A DNA stretch of 10,497 nt from Chloroflexota bacterium (lineage in GTDB: Bacteria > Chloroflexota > Anaerolineae > Ardenticatenales > Ardenticatenaceae), in contig DOUV01000290.1 of assembly GCA_003520455.1 (NCBI GenBank), positions 2,646-13,142 on the forward strand, read 5' to 3'. A program made the position numbers and the translations under genes. Positions 6,349-10,497 of the stretch are shown piece after piece; position 1 is the first letter of the stretch, and every line of letters starts with the position of its first letter. Below the pieces are notes generated by a model. That model had not been told where the DNA came from. It was given only the letters and a program-made list of their open reading frames with translations, and ran no database searches.

Positions 6349-6370
6349 AACGGAGCGACGTGGCTCCGTT
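6349..6370. repeat. 8-bp perfect hairpin in the leader of the glycosyltransferase gene
   Basis: AACGGAGC (6349-6356) and GCTCCGTT (6363-6370) are exact reverse complements with a 6-nt loop. On the minus strand the stem ends 27 nt before the ATG at 6321. With no T-run on the downstream minus side it is not an intrinsic terminator; it may shape the leader RNA or mark the end of the upstream transcript. A second small hairpin, CCCAC-TTTC-GTGGG, lies at 6399-6412. The rest of 6322-6546 shows no gene and no clear promoter. Confidence 0.55.
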
Positions 6371-6546
6371 TCTGACGGCTCTCACAATCGAGTCAGCCCC
6401 CACTTTCGTGGGACCGTAATGCGGATGGTTGAATGTCACGAAGGTCTCCATCCAGTTTGTTGCTCGTGATCCGGGCCCGAAGAGTGAAAACTCACATTTT
6501 ACATCAGGCCGGCTCTCGCAATCGATGCCCGGACCAGTCGACCGGA

Positions 6547-9051
6547 TCAGGCCTCGAGCAACAGTCCGCTCACCAGCGAGCTATACTTGTCCACCAGATC
6601 GCGTGCCCCCTCAGGGCTCACCCCCTCCGCGTGAATATGGAAACAGGGTTCGTCGGGATCGGGCAGAATCAGAACCCACTCGTCGCCGAGATCAATGCGG
6701 ATCCCTTCAGCCGAGTGTTGGGCCGCCTCGCGGTAGCGCTGGCTGAGCAAGCGCATCACCCGGCCCTTGCTCTCCCAACGACACGGGATGCGGGCCCGGC
6801 TGAGGTAATAGGGTGGCAACTGGCGCACGGCATCCAACAAGCGACGTCCCGCACCAGCGGTTAGTTGCATAATTTTGGCGATCGTGAACATCCCGTCGGG
6901 GAAGGGGGTGAAGTTCGGAAAGATAAAAGCGCCCCGCCCGTCGCCGATCAAGGCGATCGAGCTATCCAGGCCCGCCTCCATGCTCGCCTGAGGGGTCACC
7001 TTCAACCGCCGCACGCGCCCACCGTGGGCTTCGGCCAACGTGTCGAAGAGGCTGGGCGCCGTCGTAGGAACGGCGATAGTCGCCCCTGGCTGAATCTGTA
7101 GCACGAGCTCGGCCACAGCCGCGAGCGCATCCATGGCATCAATGATCTGACCATCGGCGGAGGTCAGAAACACTCGCTCCCCCCCAACGTCCAGACGAGC
7201 CCCGAAGTTCGATCCCAGAGCCCGCGTGATCGATGAAAGGCGGACCATGGCCTCCTCAAACTCGTCTGGGGAGCGGAAGAGCTTAGTTTCATCCAGCGAA
7301 GCATTGACGGCGATCACATCGGCTCCGAGTTCACGCAGAAGTTCCGGCAAAACGAGCGCCGTCACTGCGTTAGCGTAGTCTACCACAATTTGATTGTAGG
7401 TCTCATCGAGGGGCCAACGCTCGCGGTTGAGCACATCCAAAAAGCGGCGGTTGTAACGACTGACAACATCGGCGGCGTAGTCAATCCGGCCGATCTCGTC
7501 GAGGTAGGCGCGCCGGAAGTCCTCGCGGAAGAAGACGCTCTCGACGTTGCGCTGGTCGCGGGCATTCAGGTCCAGCCCCCCCGCGTTGAAAAATTTAATA
7601 TCAACCACCCGGTTATCGTAGGGTGAAAGTCGGACGTGAATGCCGCCGGCCGCGGCCGAGTCGCGTGTGTAGAAACGGGCCACCGGAAGCGGCTGGGACT
7701 GGACATCCAAGACGTGGATACCGGCCACCGAGAGGCCCGAGAGCACCGCCCGCTTGAGCACGCGCGGGGTGTTGTGCGCCTCGCGATTCACGGCAACCTT
7801 GGCGCCCTTATGAAGGGTAGACGCATAGGCCGTTCCTAAACGAGCGGCGAACTCCGGAGTGAGGTCGACGTTCACCAACCCGGTGACCCCGTAGCGCCCA
7901 AATAGATTCCGCCGGCCCTGCGAGCCCCAGATGATGCTGGAGACGACTGTCGCGCCGGCCTCAACCTCCTTGTCGGGCCAAATCTTGACATTGGGCTGGA
8001 TAACCGCGTTCTCGTGGACCAGGGTATTATCGCCGATGATGGCGCCCTCGAAAATCATCGCGCGCGCCTTGATCGAGCACTGCCGGCCAATCAGCGCGCC
8101 GCGCACCTCCACCCGTTCGCCAAGATAGGTATTGCCCCAAATCACGCCGCGCTCGATGTTGGCGTGCGAGTCCACAACGGCGTTGTCGCCGATAACGGCA
8201 GGCCCGTGGATCACCACCCCGCCCTTAATCTTGACATCGCTGCCTAGGAAGATCGGACCATAGAGTTGGGCGTCGGGGGCGATGTCGCGGTCTCCGGCGC
8301 AGTAAATATCGCCTCCGATGTGCTCGCCGAGCGGCTCGACCCACACACGGTCGCGCAGGATGTCGGCCGTGGCACGCATGTACTCCTCGAAGTTTCCCAC
8401 GTCCGTCCAGTAGCCCTCGGCCACAAAGCCATACGGCGGGGCGCCCTCCTCGATCATCAGGGGAAAGAGGTCGTGACTGAAATCGCAGACCTGTCCCTCC
8501 TCGATGTTGTCGAGAACCGCCGGCTCCAGGACGTAGATGCCCGTATTGACTGTATCACTCACCACCTGGCCCCAGCCTGGCTTCTCCAGGAACTGGTTGA
8601 TCCGCCCCTGATCGTCCGTCGTCACCACTCCGTACTCCAGCGGGTTGGCGACGCGAGTCAGGGTGACGGTTGCCGGAGCACACTTCGCGCGATGGAACTC
8701 GATAACCCGGCTCAGGTTGATGTCGGTGAGCGCATCCCCACTGACCACCAGGAAGGTATCATCCAGATAGCGCGCTGCCCGCCGCACACTCCCCGCGGTC
8801 CCCAGCGGCACGTCCTCGACTGAGTATTCAATTTCGACCCCAAACCCACTGCCGTCCGAGAAGTAATCTTGAATGACATCCGCCAGGTATTGCACCGTGA
8901 TGACGATCTGATTGATCCCATGACGCTTGAGGAGGTCGAGGATGTGGCCCAGAACAGGTTTATTGACCAGCGGCACCATCGGCTTGGGTCGCCCGATCGT
9001 GAGGGGGCGGAGTCGCGATCCCTCACCACCAGCCATCACCACCGCTTTCAT
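6547..9051 (-). CDS. Sugar-1-phosphate nucleotidyltransferase (mannose-1-phosphate guanylyltransferase-like) fused to hexapeptide repeats and a degenerate phosphomutase domain
   Basis: The N-terminal domain (1-235) activates a sugar-1-phosphate with an [16 protein letters not shown] (6-18), RPKPMVPL (21-28), metal-binding VSGD (103-106), FLEKP (154-158), NTGIYVLEP (169-177) and GYWTDVGN (213-220) are intact. Residues about 255-375 are left-handed beta-helix hexapeptide repeats ([22 protein letters not shown]). From about 400 to the end the chain follows the phosphomannomutase/phosphoglucomutase fold, but the catalytic TASHNP loop reads VRLSPYDN (473-480), the DGDADR metal loop reads DVGGER (621-626), and the sugar-binding GEMSGH position reads GDGRGA (703-708). 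The phosphomutase half therefore looks inactive. Proteins of about 830 residues with this design are known in Actinobacteria and relatives, usually annotated as mannose-1-phosphate guanylyltransferase, so substrate (mannose- or glucose-1-phosphate) is unproven. The ATG at 9051 is chosen for AAGGA 6 nt upstream, over the in-frame ATG at 9075. Confidence 0.9.
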   Translation of the reverse strand: MKAVVMAGGEGSRLRPLTIGRPKPMVPLVNKPVLGHILDLLKRHGINQIVITVQYLADVIQDYFSDGSGFGVEIEYSVEDVPLGTAGSVRRAARYLDDTFLVVSGDALTDINLSRVIEFHRAKCAPATVTLTRVANPLEYGVVTTDDQGRINQFLEKPGWGQVVSDTVNTGIYVLEPAVLDNIEEGQVCDFSHDLFPLMIEEGAPPYGFVAEGYWTDVGNFEEYMRATADILRDRVWVEPLGEHIGGDIYCAGDRDIAPDAQLYGPIFLGSDVKIKGGVVIHGPAVIGDNAVVDSHANIERGVIWGNTYLGERVEVRGALIGRQCSIKARAMIFEGAIIGDNTLVHENAVIQPNVKIWPDKEVEAGATVVSSIIWGSQGRRNLFGRYGVTGLVNVDLTPEFAARLGTAYASTLHKGAKVAVNREAHNTPRVLKRAVLSGLSVAGIHVLDVQSQPLPVARFYTRDSAAAGGIHVRLSPYDNRVVDIKFFNAGGLDLNARDQRNVESVFFREDFRRAYLDEIGRIDYAADVVSRYNRRFLDVLNRERWPLDETYNQIVVDYANAVTALVLPELLRELGADVIAVNASLDETKLFRSPDEFEEAMVRLSSITRALGSNFGARLDVGGERVFLTSADGQIIDAMDALAAVAELVLQIQPGATIAVPTTAPSLFDTLAEAHGGRVRRLKVTPQASMEAGLDSSIALIGDGRGAFIFPNFTPFPDGMFTIAKIMQLTAGAGRRLLDAVRQLPPYYLSRARIPCRWESKGRVMRLLSQRYREAAQHSAEGIRIDLGDEWVLILPDPDEPCFHIHAEGVSPEGARDLVDKYSSLVSGLLLEA

Positions 9052-9094
9052 GGCACATCCTTTCGTCCTCTCCATCTGCTAAGCAACCATAGGC

Positions 9095-9123
9095 ATTGTA
9101 GCGCAGCCCCCGAGGGGTGACAA
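9095..9123 (-). promoter_or_regulatory. Sigma-70 type promoter of the nucleotidyltransferase fusion gene
   Basis: On the minus strand TTGTCA (9123-9118) and TACAAT (9100-9095) are separated by exactly 17 nt, a near-consensus housekeeping promoter. The -10 lies 43 nt before the ATG at 9051, leaving a leader of about 35 nt. The spacer contains the dyad CCCC-TCG-GGGG (9117-9107), which could bind a regulator but may be chance in GC-rich DNA. Confidence 0.7.
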
Positions 9124-9193
9124 TCATCTTGCGAGGAGCGGCGCGACCGGCGGGGGAGGGGCGACGCACCCTACTCTCGCAGGAGCGCTTAAT

Positions 9194-9223
9194 CTGGGAA
9201 CCGGGCAGCTTCCCGTTGCCCAG
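9194..9223. repeat. Imperfect 12-bp inverted repeat between divergent promoters
   Basis: CTGGGAACCGGG (9194-9205) and CCCGTTGCCCAG (9212-9223) pair at 10 of 12 positions around the loop CAGCTT. It sits between the minus-strand promoter at 9095-9123 and the plus-strand promoter near 9311, so it is placed where a shared operator could be. No T-run follows. The remaining bases of 9124-9286 show no gene or other clear signal. Confidence 0.45.
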
Positions 9224-9307
9224 CGGATCAGGTTGGCAAGCACAACACACCTGGCCAATTGAGCCGTCCTGGCAGCGCCCGAGCAGTTCCGGTCGCTGAG
9301 GACACTA

Positions 9308-9332
9308 TGCTACAATGACAGCCTACGGAGAG
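9308..9332 (+). promoter_or_regulatory. Extended -10 promoter element and Shine-Dalgarno sequence of the right-hand cassette
   Basis: TGCTACAAT (9308-9316) is an extended -10 element (TG-N-TACAAT); a poor -35, TTCCGG (9287-9292), lies 18 nt upstream, as expected for an extended -10 promoter. GGAGAG (9327-9332) then lies 7 nt before the ATG at 9340. The predicted leader is only about 15-20 nt. The signals support the reading frame at 9340 as a real gene. Confidence 0.6.
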
Positions 9333-9339
9333 ATCCGCC

Positions 9340-10005
9340 ATGCATCGATTGTTACCCTGGCGCCTGACCTGCGATTTGGACCCCGACCACCGGATTGCCC
9401 TGCTGGGCACGCGCAAGTCGACCACGACGTGGGACGAGGCCTGCACTGATCCAACGCCAGTCCCGCCACCGCTCGCGTTTCGCGTCGGTGAGGGTGAATG
9501 GTTGCTCTTCCACCACCTCCTTGCCAAGGAGAGCCGCCTCGCGCGTACTGCCGTCTGTAAGGAACTCTTCCGCGCCCGCGAAAACCGCGTCGGGATCGGC
9601 TTCCGCATCAGCCGCGAAAGCAGGGGTCCGTACATCGTGAATGCGGTCGGCCGCGAGCAGGAGAGCCTCCCCCCGCCTCCCGCCTCTCGCCGCGGCCCTG
9701 GCGCCTTCAGTTCCACCGCGACGGAACGCAGCCCTCACGGCCAGCCGGTTGCCGATCAAGCCCGCTACCAGACTGAACGCTCGAGCCACCCAGATCTGGT
9801 CCCACCACGCACATCCAATCGGTACTTTGATTCCCGCTCCCCCGACTCGCACCCCGGACTCTGCCCACTCACCGTCAAGGAAGGCGAAAACCAGGACGAG
9901 CGCACCGGCAGTTCGGTCTGTGCCTTCGACAGCTCGGTCGAGAAGGCGAAGGGTGGAACCTCCGGGATCAGGCCGGTCGATCGCTCCACGCCGGGCAGCC
10001 CATGA
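9340..10005 (+). CDS. Unrecognised protein, compact N-terminal half and Pro/Ser/Arg-rich C-terminal half
   Basis: I do not recognise this 221-residue protein. Residues 1-104 have mixed hydrophobic and charged sequence with three cysteines (one in LTCDLD near the start) and look foldable; there is no signal peptide and no obvious membrane helix. From about 105 onward the chain is rich in Pro, Ser, Arg and Gly and is probably disordered. Evidence that it is a gene: an extended -10 element, a GGAGAG Shine-Dalgarno sequence 7 nt before the ATG, mostly G or C in third codon positions, and an ATGA stop/start overlap with the next frame (10002-10005). Against it: long open frames also run on the opposite strand (9352-9852, 9228-9716), as is common in GC-rich DNA, and the C-terminal half is low-quality. 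It probably heads a translationally coupled operon with the next two frames. Confidence 0.6.
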   Translation: MHRLLPWRLTCDLDPDHRIALLGTRKSTTTWDEACTDPTPVPPPLAFRVGEGEWLLFHHLLAKESRLARTAVCKELFRARENRVGIGFRISRESRGPYIVNAVGREQESLPPPPASRRGPGAFSSTATERSPHGQPVADQARYQTERSSHPDLVPPRTSNRYFDSRSPDSHPGLCPLTVKEGENQDERTGSSVCAFDSSVEKAKGGTSGIRPVDRSTPGSP

Positions 10006-10316
10006 TCCTCTTGGGAAGCCTCCTCGTGCTGGCGGTGCTGGTCTGGCTCAGCCTGCCGCCACGCGAGGGGGAGCGCTGGGCACTGCTGCTTGGCTTCGGC
10101 CTGGCGATGGCCTGGCTGTTGCTCACTGGTCTACAACGCGGGATTGCCACTGAGTTGGGTCCACGTGGTCCCTTATGGCTCATGGTGCTCGCGGCGGTTG
10201 GCGCACCGCTCATCCAACTCCTCGTCTGGAGTGTGGTGACATTCGCCACTCGCCCGCGTGCGCACCGTGCAGCGCCCTCCGACGAGCATGAGACGGCAGA
10301 GAACGCCGAACGATGA
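10002..10316 (+). CDS. Small membrane protein of unknown function, about three transmembrane helices
   Basis: The 104-residue product is clearly membrane-embedded: hydrophobic helices at about 2-18 (ILLGSLLVLAVLVWLSL), 26-45 (WALLLGFGLAMAWLLLTGL) and 57-81 (PLWLMVLAAVGAPLIQLLVW), with a short charged loop PPREGER between the first two and a hydrophilic tail from 83 on that is rich in Arg, Ala and Glu. No family is recognised. Its ATG overlaps the stop of the preceding frame as ATGA, so it is likely translated by coupling rather than by its own strong ribosome-binding site. The same ATGA arrangement repeats at its 3' end. It most likely works with its two neighbours; role unknown. Confidence 0.75.
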   Translation: MILLGSLLVLAVLVWLSLPPREGERWALLLGFGLAMAWLLLTGLQRGIATELGPRGPLWLMVLAAVGAPLIQLLVWSVVTFATRPRAHRAAPSDEHETAENAER

Positions 10317-10497
10317 ACGACGAATGCGGCCTGCAGAACGCGAGCGCCGGTGCCACCAATGTCCGGCTCATTATTCAGCATTTCTGGCTTATCACGCATC
10401 ATGTCCTCGTCGCCTGTGAGCTCGCCCGCGCTCACAGCGCTGCAGGTGCGGCCCTGGCCGTCTGGGTCGGCGCCAGGCTCGCCGGGGCGCACTGGGC
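10313..10497 (+). CDS. Unrecognised protein, 3' end outside window
   Basis: The frame begins at the ATG that overlaps the previous stop codon (ATGA, 10313-10316) and stays open for 61 codons to the window edge. It reads MNDECGLQNASAGATNVRL, then a more hydrophobic stretch (IIQHFWLITHHVLVACELA) and an Ala/Val/Gly-rich part that could be a membrane or amphipathic helix. I cannot assign a family. Third positions are mostly G or C, as in neighbouring genes. The repeated overlap is the main evidence that it is real. Confidence 0.55.
   Translation, partial: MNDECGLQNASAGATNVRLIIQHFWLITHHVLVACELARAHSAAGAALAVWVGARLAGAHW

Noticed and set aside
8266..8823. 185-codon plus-strand frame opposite the nucleotidyltransferase
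   Set aside because: Antisense shadow of a domain with intact catalytic motifs on the minus strand.
9228..9852. Two minus-strand frames (9228-9716 and 9352-9852) opposite the first gene of the right-hand cassette
   Set aside because: No promoter or Shine-Dalgarno sequence seen; the plus-strand frame has both and an ATGA link to a clear membrane protein. Kept as the main rival reading because the plus-strand protein is itself unrecognised.
9641..10153. Second plus-strand frame of 170 codons overlapping the cassette
   Set aside because: Very Arg/Pro/Ala-rich product typical of an out-of-frame translation of GC-rich DNA; it conflicts with the membrane protein frame at 10002.

Overview
The window reads as chromosomal DNA from a GC-rich bacterium, most likely Chloroflexota (the Thermomicrobia/Chloroflexia side). 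That assignment is inferred from gene content: an archaeal/Chloroflexota/Rubrobacter-type trehalose synthase TreT next to a sugar ABC permease, a stand-alone CcdA, and a long nucleotidyltransferase/degenerate-phosphomutase fusion known from Actinobacteria, Cyanobacteria and Chloroflexota. No rRNA or other marker gene is present to settle it. I see no tRNA, rRNA, transposase, integrase or CRISPR array.

Layout. 1-675 (+) is the 3' part of a MalG-type sugar ABC permease, followed after 146 bp by treT (822-2072, +). 2073-2374 is a non-coding convergent junction with a striking compound palindrome. 2375-3469 (-) is a GAF plus HD-GYP signalling protein. 3470-3795 is non-coding, lower in GC, with two hairpins. 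3796-4524 (-) is ccdA, preceded in the same transcript by a small CALC-motif glutaredoxin-like gene (4539-4814, -); the glutaredoxin-like stop codon is part of the ccdA Shine-Dalgarno sequence. 4951-6321 (-) is a GT-B glycosyltransferase. 6322-6546 is a spacer with hairpins. 6547-9051 (-) is an 834-residue nucleotidyltransferase, hexapeptide-repeat and phosphomutase-like fusion whose phosphomutase half lacks its catalytic motifs. 9052-9339 is a divergent promoter region. 9340 to the right edge (+) holds three unrecognised reading frames, each joined to the next by an ATGA stop/start overlap.

How the genes fit together. The left end couples sugar uptake to trehalose synthesis or breakdown. The large minus-strand genes (GT-B enzyme, sugar-1-phosphate nucleotidyltransferase) suggest nucleotide-sugar and glycan or storage-polymer metabolism. 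Glutaredoxin-like/CcdA forms a thiol redox relay across the membrane. The HD-GYP protein is a probable signalling phosphodiesterase. The right-hand three-gene cassette, with one membrane protein in the middle, is the least explained part. Three -10 elements in the window share the core CTACAAT.
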